Positions 18,367-28,852 of a DNA stretch of 64,000 nucleotides are shown here, one piece after another. Numbering within the stretch: position 1 is the first letter of the stretch; every line of letters begins with the position of its first letter. The notes under the pieces were generated by a model. It was given only the letters and a program-made list of their open reading frames with translations. It was not told where the DNA came from and ran no database searches. A program made the translations under genes and the position numbers. This DNA comes from Tianweitania sediminis. Its GTDB lineage: Bacteria; Pseudomonadota; Alphaproteobacteria; Rhizobiales; Rhizobiaceae. The stretch is from assembly GCF_017813335.1 (NCBI RefSeq), contig NZ_JAGIYY010000002.1, positions 62,001 to 126,000 of the forward strand, written 5' to 3'.

Positions 18367-19605
18367 TCAATCTTCTTCAACCACCCGCAGCTTGAGCTGG
18401 CCCGGGCGCGGCTCGTGAATGGTCCGGGTGCTGGGGGTGGGCGGCGCGTCGTCCTTGACGCTGGCCCCACCAAGCTCCAGCGCCTCGATCTTGGCACCGC
18501 GGCTGGTCAGCTTCTTCGTTGACACCAGAATATCGTCGATGTCCTTGCCTGCCTGCCCGAAGTGGGTTTGCAGCTTGCGCACGCGCTCGTCCAAGCGCCC
18601 GACATCTTCCATCAGCCGCATCACTTCGCCCTGGATCAGATGGGCCTGTTCGCGCATGCGCGCGTCCTTCAGGATCGCCTGAACGACCTGGATCGAGAGC
18701 ATCAGCAGCGAAGGCGACACGATCACCACGCGAACGCGGTGCGCCTTCTGCACCACGGCTTCGAAATGCTCATGAATCTCCGCGAAGATGGATTCCGACG
18801 GCACGAACATGAAGGCCGTGTCCTGGGTTTCGCCCGAGATCAAGTACTTGTCGGCAATCGCCTTGATATGGAACTCGACGTCGCGCCGAAACGATTGCGC
18901 GGCGACCTTCTGCTGCGCTTCTCCTTCAGCCGCGCGGATCGCGTTCCAGGCTTCAAGCGGAAATTTCGCGTCGATCACCAGCGATGCGGTGCCGTTCGGC
19001 ATCCGGATCAGACAGTCCGGCCGGTTCCCGTTCGAGAGCGTTGCCTGAAATTCGTAGCCGCCCTGCGGCAGGCCGTCGGCCACAATCGCTTCCATGCGGC
19101 TTTGCCCGAAAGCGCCTCGGGTCTGCTTGTTCGACAAGATGGCCTGCAGCTGAACCACCTGTCCGGCAAGCGACTGGATGTTGTTTTGCGCCGTGTCGAT
19201 CGCCACAAGACGCTCCTGCAGCCTGGCCAGGTTCTCGTGCGTTGCGCGCGTCTGCTCAGTCATGGAATGGCCGAGCCGCGTCGTCATGCCGTCAAGGCGT
19301 TCGCTAATGGCCCGGTTCAGTTCGGCCTGACGGCTGGAAAACACGTCCGCCAGCGCACCCATTCGCCCTTGCATCTCCGATTGCGCCTGCAGGAGCATAG
19401 CCATGCGATGTTCGTTTTGCCGCGCTTGGTCAAGCGCTTCTGCATGCGTTTGGGCTTGCCGCCAAGCCGCCTGCCTCAGCCCGACAGCGGCGACGATCAC
19501 CAGCAGCAGGAGAAGGGCGGCGGCAATCATCAGGGCAGAGCCCAGCGACAGCGTGGTGGCGCCGAGCCGAAGAACGGGCTCGGAAAGGCTGATGGCGGTG
19601 TTCAT
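18367..19605 (-). CDS. rmuC: DNA recombination protein RmuC
   Basis: 412 aa. An N-terminal membrane helix (LIMIAAALLLLLVIVAAVGL-like, residues ~22-42) is followed by a coiled coil of about 110 residues. The conserved RmuC nuclease-like core comes next: GAFGQSRMEAIVADGLP, LVIDAKFPLEAW, FMFVPSESIFAEI and VSPSLLMLSIQVVQAIL. RmuC limits rearrangements at inverted repeats. It is divergent from the def operon. Confidence 0.93.
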   Translation of the reverse strand: MNTAISLSEPVLRLGATTLSLGSALMIAAALLLLLVIVAAVGLRQAAWRQAQTHAEALDQARQNEHRMAMLLQAQSEMQGRMGALADVFSSRQAELNRAISERLDGMTTRLGHSMTEQTRATHENLARLQERLVAIDTAQNNIQSLAGQVVQLQAILSNKQTRGAFGQSRMEAIVADGLPQGGYEFQATLSNGNRPDCLIRMPNGTASLVIDAKFPLEAWNAIRAAEGEAQQKVAAQSFRRDVEFHIKAIADKYLISGETQDTAFMFVPSESIFAEIHEHFEAVVQKAHRVRVVIVSPSLLMLSIQVVQAILKDARMREQAHLIQGEVMRLMEDVGRLDERVRKLQTHFGQAGKDIDDILVSTKKLTSRGAKIEALELGGASVKDDAPPTPSTRTIHEPRPGQLKLRVVEED

Positions 19606-19708
19606 GGCGGGAGACTACGCGATTCGTTCTCTTGTCAGAAGATCAAAAGGTGAACGCATGCGCCGACTTCCGTTGACGGCTGGGCAGCGAGCATTTACGT
19701 GACCGCCC

Positions 19709-20239
19709 ATGTCCATCCGTCCTCTTGTTCTTCTTCCCGACCCTGTGCTCCGTCAGGTTTCCAAGCCTGTTGAAGCGTTCGACGCGCAGCTCAAGCGTTT
19801 TTCCGACGACATGCTGGAAACTATGTATGAAGCGCCGGGCATCGGCCTCGCCGCGATCCAGGTCGCGGAACCGCTCCGCGTGGTGGTGATCGACCTCACT
19901 AAGGACGACGAGCCGAAGCTGCCGCAGATCTTCATCAATCCGGAGATCCTGTCCCGATCGGACGGCATCAACGTTCATGAGGAGGGCTGCCTGTCGATCC
20001 CCGATTATTATGCCGACGTGGAGCGGCCTGCCTCGATCCGCGTGGCTTACCAGGATCTTCAGGGCAACAAGCATGAGCTCAACGCCGACGGACTTCTCGC
20101 GACCTGTTTGCAGCACGAGATTGATCACTTGAACGGCGTGCTGTTTATCGACCACATCTCGCGCCTGAAGCGGGACATGGTGGTGCGCAAATTCAAGAAG
20201 CTTGCGAAGGATCGCGCAGCCGGCGCGCTGGTGGGCTGA
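19709..20239 (+). CDS. def: Peptide deformylase
   Basis: 176 aa. The three family motifs are intact: [24 protein letters not shown] and the metal site [12 protein letters not shown]. It removes the N-formyl group from nascent proteins. It overlaps fmt by one base (TGATG), so deformylation and formylation genes are translationally coupled. Confidence 0.96.
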   Translation: MSIRPLVLLPDPVLRQVSKPVEAFDAQLKRFSDDMLETMYEAPGIGLAAIQVAEPLRVVVIDLTKDDEPKLPQIFINPEILSRSDGINVHEEGCLSIPDYYADVERPASIRVAYQDLQGNKHELNADGLLATCLQHEIDHLNGVLFIDHISRLKRDMVVRKFKKLAKDRAAGALVG

Positions 20240-21171
20240 TGGCGTTGCGCGTCGTCTTCATGGGCACGCCGCACTTCGCTGCGGCAACGCTGGAGGCGAT
20301 CCTGCAGGCGGGTCACTCGGTAGCGGCCGTTTACACGCAGCCGCCGCGCCCCGCGGGCCGCCGCGGTCTGGAACTCGTGCCATCGCCGGTTCAGGGCCTC
20401 GCGGAACGGCATGGCCTGGAAGTGCGCAGCCCCGTTTCGCTGAAGGGCGCCGCTGAACAGGAAGCTTTTGCAGCGTTGCAAGCTGACGTCGCCGTTGTGG
20501 TTGCTTACGGCCTGCTTCTGCCGAAGCCGATCCTGGAGGCGCCACGCCTTGGCTGCTTCAACGGTCACGCGTCGCTTTTGCCGCGCTGGCGTGGGGCAGC
20601 GCCCATCCAGCGCGCGATCATGGCCGGAGACCGCCAAACCGGCATGATGATCATGCGCATGGATGAGGGGCTTGATAGCGGGCCGGTCGCGATGGAAGAG
20701 CGCCTTCCCATCGCGCCCGGAACGACGGCCGGCGACCTGCATGACCAGTTGATGGTTGTTGGCGCCCGCCTGATGGTGGATGCGCTCGATCGGCTGGGAA
20801 AAGGCGAACTCCCTCTTCAAGCTCAGCCGGAAGAAGGCGTGACCTACGCCGCCAAGATCTCCAAGGGGGAAACGCGCATCAACTGGGCCGAGCCGGCGGA
20901 AGCGGTGGACCGCCGGATACGCGGCCTGTCGCCCATGCCGGGAGCCTGGTGTGAGATGGACCATGGTGGCCGGCGTGAGCGCTTGAAGCTGTTGCGCTCC
21001 GAGAAAGGCGAAGGCGAGGGCGAGCCGGGCCTGTTGCTTGATGACAGCGGCAACATCGCCTGCGGAACCGGCGCGGTGCGTCTGCTTCAGGTCCAGCGCG
21101 CCGGTGGAAAGCCGGTGGCGATGCGCGACTTCCTGCAAGGCCTTCCGGCGGGCGTGGACCGTCTGCTTTAG
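20239..21171 (+). CDS. fmt: Methionyl-tRNA formyltransferase
   Basis: 310 aa. [19 protein letters not shown] at the N terminus, [20 protein letters not shown] with the catalytic Asn/His region, and [15 protein letters not shown] are diagnostic. The C-terminal OB-like domain starts near residue 205. It formylates initiator Met-tRNA using 10-formyl-tetrahydrofolate. It is followed after 11 bases by truA, behind an AGGAGG site. Confidence 0.96.
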   Translation: MALRVVFMGTPHFAAATLEAILQAGHSVAAVYTQPPRPAGRRGLELVPSPVQGLAERHGLEVRSPVSLKGAAEQEAFAALQADVAVVVAYGLLLPKPILEAPRLGCFNGHASLLPRWRGAAPIQRAIMAGDRQTGMMIMRMDEGLDSGPVAMEERLPIAPGTTAGDLHDQLMVVGARLMVDALDRLGKGELPLQAQPEEGVTYAAKISKGETRINWAEPAEAVDRRIRGLSPMPGAWCEMDHGGRRERLKLLRSEKGEGEGEPGLLLDDSGNIACGTGAVRLLQVQRAGGKPVAMRDFLQGLPAGVDRLL

Positions 21172-21182
21172 GAGGCTGAGCC

Positions 21183-21935
21183 ATGCCGCGCTACCGCCTC
21201 GACATTGAATATGACGGCGCCGGCTTCGCTGGCTGGCAGATGCAGGAAGGCCAGCCGAGCGTCCAAGGAGCGATCGAAACCGCGATAACAGCCTTCAGCG
21301 GGGAAGCGGTGCGGATCCAGGGTGCCGGCCGAACGGATGCCGGCGTGCACGCCACCGGCCAGGTCGCGCATGTGGACCTCGCGAAGGATTGGCCGGCGAA
21401 AACGGTGATGGGGGGCATCAATGCACATCTGCGCATGGCGGGCCACCGCGTCGCCATTCTGCGGACAGCGGCCGTTCCCGAGACGTTCAACGCGCGCTTT
21501 TCCGCAACGGCACGCCACTACCGGTACCGCATCATCAACCGCCGGGCGCCGCTGGCTCTCGAACTCGGACAGGCCTGGCTCGTGCCGCGCTTTCTGGATG
21601 CAGATGCCATGCAGGCGGCCGCCGACACCCTGCTCGGACGCCACGACTTCACCACCTTTCGTTCCGCGCATTGCCAGGCAAAAAGCCCGGTTCGCACCCT
21701 CGACCGTCTCCAAGTGGTGCGCAACGGCGAGGCAATCGACTTCTTCGTGTCCGCCCGTTCCTTTCTTCACAACCAGGTACGTTCCTTCGTGGGGACGCTC
21801 AAGCGCGTGGGCGAGGGGGCATGGACCCCCGAAACAGTGCAACAAGCGCTGGAAGCGCGTGATCGCGCGCGCTGCGGCGCCCTTGCGCCCGCCGATGGCT
21901 TGTTTCTGACGGCCGTTGATTACGACGACGGCTAG
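21183..21935 (+). CDS. truA: tRNA pseudouridine(38-40) synthase TruA
   Basis: 250 aa. [20 protein letters not shown] and the catalytic Asp motif [15 protein letters not shown] are intact, followed by [11 protein letters not shown] and [14 protein letters not shown]. It modifies uridines 38-40 in the anticodon arm. It is the last gene of def-fmt-truA; its last 4 bases overlap a convergent membrane-protein gene. Confidence 0.95.
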   Translation: MPRYRLDIEYDGAGFAGWQMQEGQPSVQGAIETAITAFSGEAVRIQGAGRTDAGVHATGQVAHVDLAKDWPAKTVMGGINAHLRMAGHRVAILRTAAVPETFNARFSATARHYRYRIINRRAPLALELGQAWLVPRFLDADAMQAAADTLLGRHDFTTFRSAHCQAKSPVRTLDRLQVVRNGEAIDFFVSARSFLHNQVRSFVGTLKRVGEGAWTPETVQQALEARDRARCGALAPADGLFLTAVDYDDG

Positions 21936-22516
21936 GCGGTGAAGGTCAGCCCGAGCATCTGCGGCAACAGGATCACGATAAACAGCGAAGCGGCGTTCAG
22001 CCCGACGTAAACCGCCGTTGTTGTCGGCAGGTCCGTTTGCAGCGTTGTTCGGGTCAGGCGCCAGAACAGAACCAGGGACAGGATCATCACGAGGAGCGAC
22101 AGGAGCTCGGCCACCTCGCGTGATTGCGGTGATAGCAGATCAAGCAGTCGGAGCGGCATCACCAGCCAAACCAGCACAACGGTCGCCCAGTTGCTGGCGA
22201 CAACGAAGGGCAGGAAGCGTTTCGACAAGCGGAGGCGCCGGGCCGCGAGCGCAAACAGAAAAAGCGGAAGCAGCCAGTTCACGAGATCAACCAGCGCCAG
22301 CCGCAGGATTAAAGTAAAAACAGGATCACCAGAGGCAATGCTGTTGGCAACCGTGATCCAGGTCAGCAGCAGGGGGGGCAGGGAAAGCGGGATCGCCCAG
22401 AAGGAGTCCCAGAAGCCGTCCACGGTGAGGTCAAGGAGCGACAGGCCCGCTTTCTTGCCGCGCATGACCGCCCAGGCACCAGCAAGGGATCTTTGGATCT
22501 CCTCCACCGGCGGCAT
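21932..22516 (-). CDS. Multi-pass membrane protein of unknown function
   Basis: 194 aa from the ATG at 22516, two bases after the dapE stop (TGATCATG); the longer frame to 22645 runs inside dapE. Five or so hydrophobic segments are visible (about residues 38-58, 65-90, 95-125, 130-150 and 165-190). The first ~35 residues ([20 protein letters not shown]) are soluble. It resembles uncharacterised proteins found downstream of dapE in rhizobia and has a YIP1-like look. No known family motif was identified. Confidence 0.72.
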   Translation of the reverse strand: MPPVEEIQRSLAGAWAVMRGKKAGLSLLDLTVDGFWDSFWAIPLSLPPLLLTWITVANSIASGDPVFTLILRLALVDLVNWLLPLFLFALAARRLRLSKRFLPFVVASNWATVVLVWLVMPLRLLDLLSPQSREVAELLSLLVMILSLVLFWRLTRTTLQTDLPTTTAVYVGLNAASLFIVILLPQMLGLTFTA

Positions 22517-22518
22517 GA

Positions 22519-23706
22519 TCAGGCAAACCAGTCCTGGAGGAAGCGTTCGTAGATCTGCGTCAGCTGTTCGAGGTCGGCCACTGGCACGCGCTCGTCGACC
22601 ATATGCATGGTTTGCCCGACGAGGCCGAATTCCACCACCGGGCAATGGTCCTTGATGAAGCGGGCATCGGAGGTGCCGCCCGTGGTGGAAAGGGCCGGTG
22701 TGCGTCCGGTGACGGCTTGAACGGATCCGGAAAGCACCGAGATCAGCTTGTCGTCGCGCGTCAGGAAAACCGGGCTCGGCCGATCCTTCCAGCTCAGGTC
22801 GAACTCAATTGCTTCTGTTTTGCCGGGCCGCAGCCGCGGATTGGATGCGGCCGCGTCGAGCCTGTTGTGGATGGCCGCCTGCAGGTCTTCCACCGACCAG
22901 GTGTCGTTGAAGCGGATGTTGAACGCAGCAGTCGCGCGCGCCGGGATGACGTTGGCGGCGGGATTGCCGACATCAAGCGTGGTGATTTCCAGGTTGGAGG
23001 GCTGGAAATCATTCGTTCCTGCGTCCAGTGCGGGGTCGAGCAACGCATCGCAAAGTGTAAGCAGGCCTCGAACCGGATTGTCCGCCAGATGCGGATAGGC
23101 CGCGTGCCCTTGTCGCCCGACCACCGTCAGGGTGCCTGACAAGGATCCGCGCCGCCCGATCTTGATCATGTCGCCGAGGGCTTCGGGATTCGTAGGCTCA
23201 CCAACAATGGCTGCATCCCACTGCTCACCCTTGTCCACGGCCCAGTCAAGAAGCTTGGTTGTGCCGTTGACTGCCGGACCCTCCTCGTCGCCGGTGATCA
23301 ACAGCGAGACGGAGCCCGGGAGCTTGCCGCGACTCCGGAGATGCCGCGCAACGGCTGCAACGAAGCACGCAATGCCGCCCTTCATGTCCACGGCGCCGCG
23401 GCCGAACATTTGGCCGTCCGAAATCTCGGCAGCGAAGGGCGGATGCGTCCAGTCCCCTTCGTCTCCCGTAGGCACCACATCTGTGTGCCCGGCAAACATC
23501 AGATGGGATCCGTCGCCACCGAGCCTCGCGTAAAGGTTCTCCACGTCAGGCGTGCCGCTTTCGCTGAAGGTGGGGCGCTCCACGGAAAACCCCATGGGCA
23601 CGAGCATGGCGCCCAAAGCCTGCAGCGCGCCGCCCTCCGCAGGCGTAACGGATGCGCAGCGGATCAGCGTCGCAAGATTGGCAATGGGATCAGTCGGCAG
23701 GGTCAT
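22519..23706 (-). CDS. dapE: Succinyl-diaminopimelate desuccinylase
   Basis: 395 aa M20 metallopeptidase. Metal ligands are in [12 protein letters not shown] and [13 protein letters not shown], the catalytic Glu in [13 protein letters not shown], and the dimerisation-domain His in [10 protein letters not shown]. It makes LL-diaminopimelate and succinate in lysine/peptidoglycan biosynthesis. The ATG at 23706 ([17 protein letters not shown]) matches relatives; a start at 23730 would add eight residues. It forms an operon with dapD and the DUF805 gene. Confidence 0.94.
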   Translation of the reverse strand: MTLPTDPIANLATLIRCASVTPAEGGALQALGAMLVPMGFSVERPTFSESGTPDVENLYARLGGDGSHLMFAGHTDVVPTGDEGDWTHPPFAAEISDGQMFGRGAVDMKGGIACFVAAVARHLRSRGKLPGSVSLLITGDEEGPAVNGTTKLLDWAVDKGEQWDAAIVGEPTNPEALGDMIKIGRRGSLSGTLTVVGRQGHAAYPHLADNPVRGLLTLCDALLDPALDAGTNDFQPSNLEITTLDVGNPAANVIPARATAAFNIRFNDTWSVEDLQAAIHNRLDAAASNPRLRPGKTEAIEFDLSWKDRPSPVFLTRDDKLISVLSGSVQAVTGRTPALSTTGGTSDARFIKDHCPVVEFGLVGQTMHMVDERVPVADLEQLTQIYERFLQDWFA

Positions 23707-23799
23707 CCTTGAACGCTTAGTCGAAGCCATGCGGCCGCGACAAGGGGCACTTTTGCAAGGATCTTAACACTTTGCGCAGGGTGTCCCGCCCATGGCTGT

Positions 23800-24171
23800 T
23801 CAGCCGGGCAGATTGGTATCGGGACCATACCGGTTCGGCCCGGGATCGCTGCGAAAGAACGGCAGGACAATCAGCAACAGGAGATCGAGCGCCAGCGCAG
23901 AAACTGCCCAGAGAGTGGGCTTGCCGAAATCGTGGAAACGCTTGGCGCTCAGTGTGAAAAAGGACCAATAGCTGGCCAGCACCACAAACAGGAAGATCAG
24001 CGACCAGGACTGCGCTTCCGGCGACTCCGGCGACACCAGCATGACTTCGTAAAGGCGGTAGAAAACGAAGGCGCGTGCCAGATAAAGAAAGATGCCGCCA
24101 AGCAAGAATGCACTGGGGCTGATCCGGCCGGACAGACCGAAGAAAAACCAGATCAGCTGACGTGCGCTCAC
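23800..24171 (-). CDS. DUF805-family small membrane protein
   Basis: 123 aa with a GTG start 6 bases after the dapD stop. WFFFGLSGRISPSAFLLGG at the N terminus, ... TLSAKRFHDFGKPTLWAVSA and PGPNRYGPDT at the C terminus are the DUF805 signature. Three to four membrane helices. It lies between dapD and dapE in a likely operon; function unknown. Confidence 0.85.
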   Translation of the reverse strand: MSARQLIWFFFGLSGRISPSAFLLGGIFLYLARAFVFYRLYEVMLVSPESPEAQSWSLIFLFVVLASYWSFFTLSAKRFHDFGKPTLWAVSALALDLLLLIVLPFFRSDPGPNRYGPDTNLPG

Positions 24172-24177
24172 GACCGG

Positions 24178-25032
24178 TCAGTCCCGCAGGAGGTCGTTGA
24201 TGGACGTCTTGGAGCGGGTCCGCTCGTCCACCTTCTTCACGATCACCGCACAATAAAGGCTCGGACCGGGCTCTCCATTGCCCATCGGCTTGCCCGGCAG
24301 GGACCCAGCCACGACCACGGAATAGGGCGGGACCTCGCCGTAGGTGATGGAGCCCGTTTCCCGATCCACGATCTTTGTGGACTTGCCGATGAAGACGCCC
24401 ATGCCAAGCACGGAGCCTTCACGGATGATGCAGCCTTCCACGACTTCGGAGCGCGCGCCGATGAAGCAATTGTCCTCGATGATGGTGGGGCCGGCCTGCA
24501 TGGGTTCAAGCACACCGCCGATGCCGACACCGCCCGAAAGATGCACATGGCGCCCGATTTGGGCACAGGACCCGACGGTCGCCCAGGTGTCCACCATCGT
24601 GCCTTCGCCGACGTAAGCGCCAAGATTGACGAAAGACGGCATCAAAATCGCGTTCGGGGCGATGAAGGCGGAGCGGCGCACAATCGCGCCTGGAACCGAG
24701 CGGAAGCCCGCAGCTTGGAAATCGCTCGCGGCCCAGCGGTCGAACTTGGAAGCGACCTTGTCCCACCACACGGCCTTGCCTGGACCACCTTCGATGACGG
24801 CCATCGGGTTCAACCGGAACGACAACAGCACGGCCTTCTTCAGCCATTGATTCACTTTCCAGGAGCCGTCTGCCTGTCGCTCGGCCACACGTGCTTGGCC
24901 ACGATCGAGGAGGTCGAGGGCGCTGTCCACGGCATCACGCACTTCCCCGCGCGTGGACGTGCCGATCCCGTCACGCGCCTCGAACGCGGATTCGATGGTG
25001 GCTTCGAGGCCGGACAAGTCGGCTATCGTCAT
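24178..25032 (-). CDS. dapD: Tetrahydrodipicolinate N-succinyltransferase
   Basis: 284 aa. The ATG at 25032 gives [18 protein letters not shown]; the longer frame to 25062 is not supported. The N-terminal helical domain is followed by a left-handed parallel beta-helix of hexapeptide repeats with [20 protein letters not shown] and [10 protein letters not shown]. It uses succinyl-CoA in the diaminopimelate pathway, which matches dapE downstream. Confidence 0.95.
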   Translation of the reverse strand: MTIADLSGLEATIESAFEARDGIGTSTRGEVRDAVDSALDLLDRGQARVAERQADGSWKVNQWLKKAVLLSFRLNPMAVIEGGPGKAVWWDKVASKFDRWAASDFQAAGFRSVPGAIVRRSAFIAPNAILMPSFVNLGAYVGEGTMVDTWATVGSCAQIGRHVHLSGGVGIGGVLEPMQAGPTIIEDNCFIGARSEVVEGCIIREGSVLGMGVFIGKSTKIVDRETGSITYGEVPPYSVVVAGSLPGKPMGNGEPGPSLYCAVIVKKVDERTRSKTSINDLLRD

Positions 25033-25200
25033 GGCAAAGACTCCGATACACAGGCGCAACAAACGGCGCGGCGGCGTTCCCTTGGAAGCGCGCGGAACCT
25101 ATGTCATGGCACGGGGAGGGTCAATCGCACCAACGCCCCGCGGCGAAGCGATCCAGAGGAATGGAACGTCGCCGAAAGGATCAGGATCACACGCGAACTC

Positions 25201-26061
25201 ATGAAGACCAAAGAAAACACAGGCTGGACACCGCTCGCCCATTCCGACGAGGATCTTGAGCGGATGAAGCTGGCGCCCGACACGGCGCAAACCCGGGCAC
25301 CAAGCTTTCGCCTGGCCTGGAACGACCAGGATTTTCTGACCCGCCGCGAACTGCGGTCCGTGCGCCTGCAGCTCGAGCTGCTGAAGCCGGAAATGATCCT
25401 GACTGAGCGCGGCATCCGCTCGACGGTGATCCTGTTCGGTGGGGCGCGGATCCCAGAGCCCGGCGGCGATGCCTGGGCTGCCAAGAACGAGACGCAACAG
25501 AAAAACCTGCTTGCCAACGCCAAGTACTATGAGGAAGCGCGGGAGTTCGCCCGGCTTTGCTCGCGTCATTCCGCGTCGTACGACCATTGCGAGTTCGTGG
25601 TGGTGACCGGCGGCGGCCCTGGCGTCATGGAAGCGGGAAATCGCGGCGCCGCGGACGTGGGGGCGCCTTCGATCGGGCTCAACATCGTGTTGCCGCACGA
25701 GCAGGCGCCCAACGAGTATGTCACGCCGGAGCTTTGCTTCAACTTCCATTATTTCGCGGTCCGCAAGATGCATTTCATCATGCGCGCGAAAGCGGTCGCC
25801 GTGTTTCCGGGCGGCTTCGGCACGATGGACGAGCTCTTTGAAACGCTGACCCTGATCCAGACCGGCCGCATGGAGCGCGTGCCGGTGATCCTATTTGGCA
25901 AGGATTTCTGGGCCAACGCCATCAACGTCGACTATCTGGCCGAGCAGGGCACCATCTCGCCCAACGACGGCGATCTTCTCACCTTCGTGGATACGGCCGC
26001 TGAAGCCTGGTCGGTGATCAGCGACTTCTATGAACTCGAGCGTGACGAGGCCGCTGAATAG
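25201..26061 (+). CDS. LOG-family protein (lysine decarboxylase-like, Rossmann fold)
   Basis: 286 aa. VTGGGPGVMEAGNRGA and the LOG motif FPGGFGTMDELFETLTLIQT are both present. LOG proteins release cytokinin-type bases from nucleoside monophosphates, and many bacterial members are nucleotide 5'-monophosphate phosphoribohydrolases. Here the core is preceded by ~110 residues as in the long bacterial type. The start is the ATG at 25201; the frame stays open upstream to 23932 only because it lies opposite dapD. Confidence 0.87.
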   Translation: MKTKENTGWTPLAHSDEDLERMKLAPDTAQTRAPSFRLAWNDQDFLTRRELRSVRLQLELLKPEMILTERGIRSTVILFGGARIPEPGGDAWAAKNETQQKNLLANAKYYEEAREFARLCSRHSASYDHCEFVVVTGGGPGVMEAGNRGAADVGAPSIGLNIVLPHEQAPNEYVTPELCFNFHYFAVRKMHFIMRAKAVAVFPGGFGTMDELFETLTLIQTGRMERVPVILFGKDFWANAINVDYLAEQGTISPNDGDLLTFVDTAAEAWSVISDFYELERDEAAE

Positions 26062-26077
26062 CGGCAGGGAGCTTGGC

Positions 26078-26785
26078 CTAGCGGAACGCTGGGGCCAGTG
26101 CCTTCAGGAAGGTGTTGAGGTCGTCCGTGACAAAATCGACGTCGTCGGAGTGCTCGGGATCGCGTTCCCAGATTTCTGCGAAAGTCGGCTCGAAGTTCCG
26201 CGGCACGATCAGCACTGTGGTCATTCCCAAAGCCTTCGGAACCGCAAGGTTGCGGGCGATGTCCTCAAACATCGCGGCACTGCTGCCGACGATCTTGTGC
26301 AGGGCGACAAAGGCGTCATAGGGCTTGCGGGCCGGCTTCGGCTGCAGCTCGGCCGCCACGATATCGAAGATATCCTCGAAGTGCTCGAGAATGCCGAGCT
26401 GTTGCGCGGTCCGCTCTGCATGGCGCCGATCGCCATTCGTGAAGATGAATTTGCGGCCTGGCAGGGCCTTGATGGCATCGCCAAGAGCCGGATCTGGGAC
26501 AAGACCGGAATAATCGATGTCGTGCGCCTTCGCGAGGAAGTCATCGGGATCGACGTTGTAGCGCGCCATTAGGCCGGCAAGCGTCGTGCCATGCTCGAAG
26601 TACAGATCCTTTTGCAGCTTGCGCGCTTCCTCGCGCGGCAGGTCGAGCAGCGCCTGAACATAGGCGGTCATGTTGACGTCGATCTGCGCAAACAGGTTCG
26701 TGTGGTGCGGGTAAAGCGTGTTGTCGAGGTCGAAAACCCAGTCATCGACATGGGCGAAACGCGCGGGATCAGGAGCAATGGCCAT
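26078..26785 (-). CDS. Pyrimidine 5'-nucleotidase (HAD superfamily)
   Basis: 235 aa. The HAD motif I is DDWVFDLDNTLYP, motif II is FIFTNGDRRHAERTA, a Lys lies in QPKPARKPYDA, and motif IV is in MFEDIARNLAVPKALGMTTV. This is the SDT1/PHM8-like type of pyrimidine 5'-nucleotidase. It converges with the LOG gene (16-base gap). Both are nucleotide-monophosphate enzymes by family, though on opposite strands. The ATG at 26785 is the natural start. Confidence 0.85.
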   Translation of the reverse strand: MAIAPDPARFAHVDDWVFDLDNTLYPHHTNLFAQIDVNMTAYVQALLDLPREEARKLQKDLYFEHGTTLAGLMARYNVDPDDFLAKAHDIDYSGLVPDPALGDAIKALPGRKFIFTNGDRRHAERTAQQLGILEHFEDIFDIVAAELQPKPARKPYDAFVALHKIVGSSAAMFEDIARNLAVPKALGMTTVLIVPRNFEPTFAEIWERDPEHSDDVDFVTDDLNTFLKALAPAFR

Positions 26786-26906
26786 GTGTCTGATGTAGCT
26801 GAACAGCCGCGCGCGGGAAAGCGTCATCCGATGCGGTGTTTCTGGACCAGTGGGTTGCCGCGAAGGCACCTTGTCCGAAGCCTCAACTCGGCGCAAACAC
26901 CGCGCC

Positions 26907-27812
26907 ATGGACTTGTGGATCCCTATTACGCTCGCCGCCGCCTTCCTGCAGAACCTCCGCTCAGCCGGGCAGAAACATCTGAAGGGCACGATCGGTACCA
27001 CGGGCGCAACCTTTGTGCGCTTCGCCTTCGGCCTGCCGTTTGCGGTGGTGTTTCTTCTGATCCTGCATGAAGGTTTGGGTTATCCCTTTCCGGACCTCAA
27101 CCGCACTTTCGTTCTGTGGTCGGTGCTCGCAGGCTTGTCGCAGATCCTGGCGCAGTTCCTCCTCATCCACCTGTTCTCGTTCCGCAATTTCGCGGTGGGC
27201 ACCGCCTATTCGCGCACGGAACCTGCTCAAGCCGCGCTGTTTGCCCTGCTTGTTCTGCAGGAAACGCTGAGCCTCGGCGTTGTGGTTGCGATCACGATCA
27301 GCGTCGTGGGCGTCATGCTGATCTCGGTCGCGCATACGCCGGTGAATCCGCGCTCGCTCCTGACGTCCATCATCCGGCCGACGGCGCTGATCGGGATCGC
27401 GTCCGGCACAGCGTTCGGCATTTCGGCGGTGGGCTACCGCGCGGCATCCCTGTCGCTCGGCGGACCGAACTTCCTGATGCAAGCAGCCGTGACGCTGGCT
27501 TTCACGCTAACCATGCAAACCCTGATCATGTTCGCCTGGATGATCTTCGGTGACCGCACCGAGTTCGGCCGCATGCGCCGGGCCTGGAGGCCGGGCCTGT
27601 TCGTGGGTGCCACGGGCGCCACGGCCTCCCTCGGCTGGTTTGCGGCCATGACGCTGCAGCAGGCAGCCGTCGTGAAGGCTTTGGCGCAGGTGGAAATGCT
27701 CTTCACCTTCGCCGCGGCCGTGTTCTATTTCCGCGAAAAGATCAACCGGCTTGAAGTTGCCGGTTGTCTCCTGATCGTGGCCGGCATCGTGGTGCTGGTG
27801 CTGCTCGGTTAG
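26907..27812 (+). CDS. DMT-family (EamA-like) transporter
   Basis: 301 aa with about ten hydrophobic segments arranged as two EamA repeats; the second starts near residue 150. The start MDLWIPITLAAAFLQNLRSA at 26907 fits; an upstream in-frame start at 26850 adds an unlikely soluble lead. The last segment LEVAGCLLIVAGIVVLVLLG is typical. Substrate unknown. It ends 7 bases from the convergent argB. Confidence 0.85.
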   Translation: MDLWIPITLAAAFLQNLRSAGQKHLKGTIGTTGATFVRFAFGLPFAVVFLLILHEGLGYPFPDLNRTFVLWSVLAGLSQILAQFLLIHLFSFRNFAVGTAYSRTEPAQAALFALLVLQETLSLGVVVAITISVVGVMLISVAHTPVNPRSLLTSIIRPTALIGIASGTAFGISAVGYRAASLSLGGPNFLMQAAVTLAFTLTMQTLIMFAWMIFGDRTEFGRMRRAWRPGLFVGATGATASLGWFAAMTLQQAAVVKALAQVEMLFTFAAAVFYFREKINRLEVAGCLLIVAGIVVLVLLG

Positions 27813-27819
27813 GCCTGCC

Positions 27820-28716
27820 TCACGGCACGATCAGTGTGCCGGCGCCATGCTGCGTGAAGAGTTCGAGCAGCACCGCGTGCGGCGTCTTGCCGTTCAGGAT
27901 CACCACACCCTGCACGCCGCGCTCGATTGCCTCGATGCAGGTTTCCACCTTCGGAATCATGCCGCCAGAGATCGTGCCATCGGCAATCAAGGCGCGCGCT
28001 TCGGCGACGGTCAACTCGTGGATCAGGTTCTTGTTAGCATCCAGCACGCCGGGAACGTCGGTGAGAAACAAGAGACGCGACGCCTGCAACGCTCCGGCTA
28101 TGGCGCCGGCAAAGGTGTCGGCATTGATGTTGTAGGTGTTGCCGTCGCGCCCGGGTGCCACGGGCGCGATCACGGGGATCATTTCGGAGCGGGCAAGAAG
28201 GTCGAGCAGTGTCCGGTCCACTTCCGTGGGTTCGCCCACGAAGCCCAGATCGAGCAGTTCCGTTTCACCCGTGTCGGGATGCACCTGGGTCTTCTTGGCG
28301 CGCTCGGCGAAAACCATGTTGCCGTCCTTGCCGGACAAGCCGATCGCCCATTCGCCTTCCTTGTTGATGAGGGCGACGATCTCCTTGTTGATGGAGCCAG
28401 CCAGAACCATTTCCACGATTTCCACGGTAGCCTGGTCCGTGACGCGCAATCCGCCGCGGAACTCCGACTGAATGCCGAGCCGCTGCAGCATGGAAGCGAT
28501 CTGCGGTCCGCCGCCGTGAACAACGATCGGATTGACGCCGGACTGCTTGAGAAGCGCGATGTCGCGCGCGAAAGCCTGCCCGAGCGCCGCATTGCCCATG
28601 GCGTGACCCCCATACTTCACGACAACCGTCTTGTTCTCGTAGCGCTGCATATAAGGAAGCGCGTCGGATAAGAGGCGCGCCTGCTCTTCGGGATTGTCCA
28701 TGGTGAGGTGTTCCAT
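27820..28716 (-). CDS. argB: Acetylglutamate kinase
   Basis: 298 aa. [39 protein letters not shown] and the C-terminal [14 protein letters not shown] / [20 protein letters not shown] are diagnostic. It catalyses the second step of arginine synthesis. Start options are ATG 28716 ([14 protein letters not shown]) and ATG 28701; the first matches relatives better. Confidence 0.95.
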   Translation of the reverse strand: MEHLTMDNPEEQARLLSDALPYMQRYENKTVVVKYGGHAMGNAALGQAFARDIALLKQSGVNPIVVHGGGPQIASMLQRLGIQSEFRGGLRVTDQATVEIVEMVLAGSINKEIVALINKEGEWAIGLSGKDGNMVFAERAKKTQVHPDTGETELLDLGFVGEPTEVDRTLLDLLARSEMIPVIAPVAPGRDGNTYNINADTFAGAIAGALQASRLLFLTDVPGVLDANKNLIHELTVAEARALIADGTISGGMIPKVETCIEAIERGVQGVVILNGKTPHAVLLELFTQHGAGTLIVP

Positions 28717-28794
28717 CGTTGTGGCCGGTCTCCTAGCCGCTTTGGAGCGCTGGTTCAAACGCGAAGACACACCGTCACCGACCGGTCTGCTTCA

Positions 28795-28822
28795 TTGCAA
28801 ATGTTAACGATGGCCCTATAAA
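28795..28822 (+). promoter_or_regulatory. Candidate sigma70 promoter upstream of the ECF sigma gene
   Basis: TTGCAA, 16-base spacer, TATAAA. It is placed about 30 bases before the ATG of the sigma factor gene. It is a sequence match only. Confidence 0.4.
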
Positions 28823-28852
28823 CGCTGCATATCGCTCCGGAAAATTTGGCGT

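Noticed and set aside
18562-19653. 363-aa plus-strand open frame opposite rmuC
   Set aside because: RmuC motifs are intact on the minus strand; the plus frame is compositional noise.
23932-25200. Long N-terminal extension of the LOG-family frame (423 codons)
   Set aside because: It lies opposite the DUF805 gene and dapD; relatives start near 25201 and the extension has shadow-type composition.
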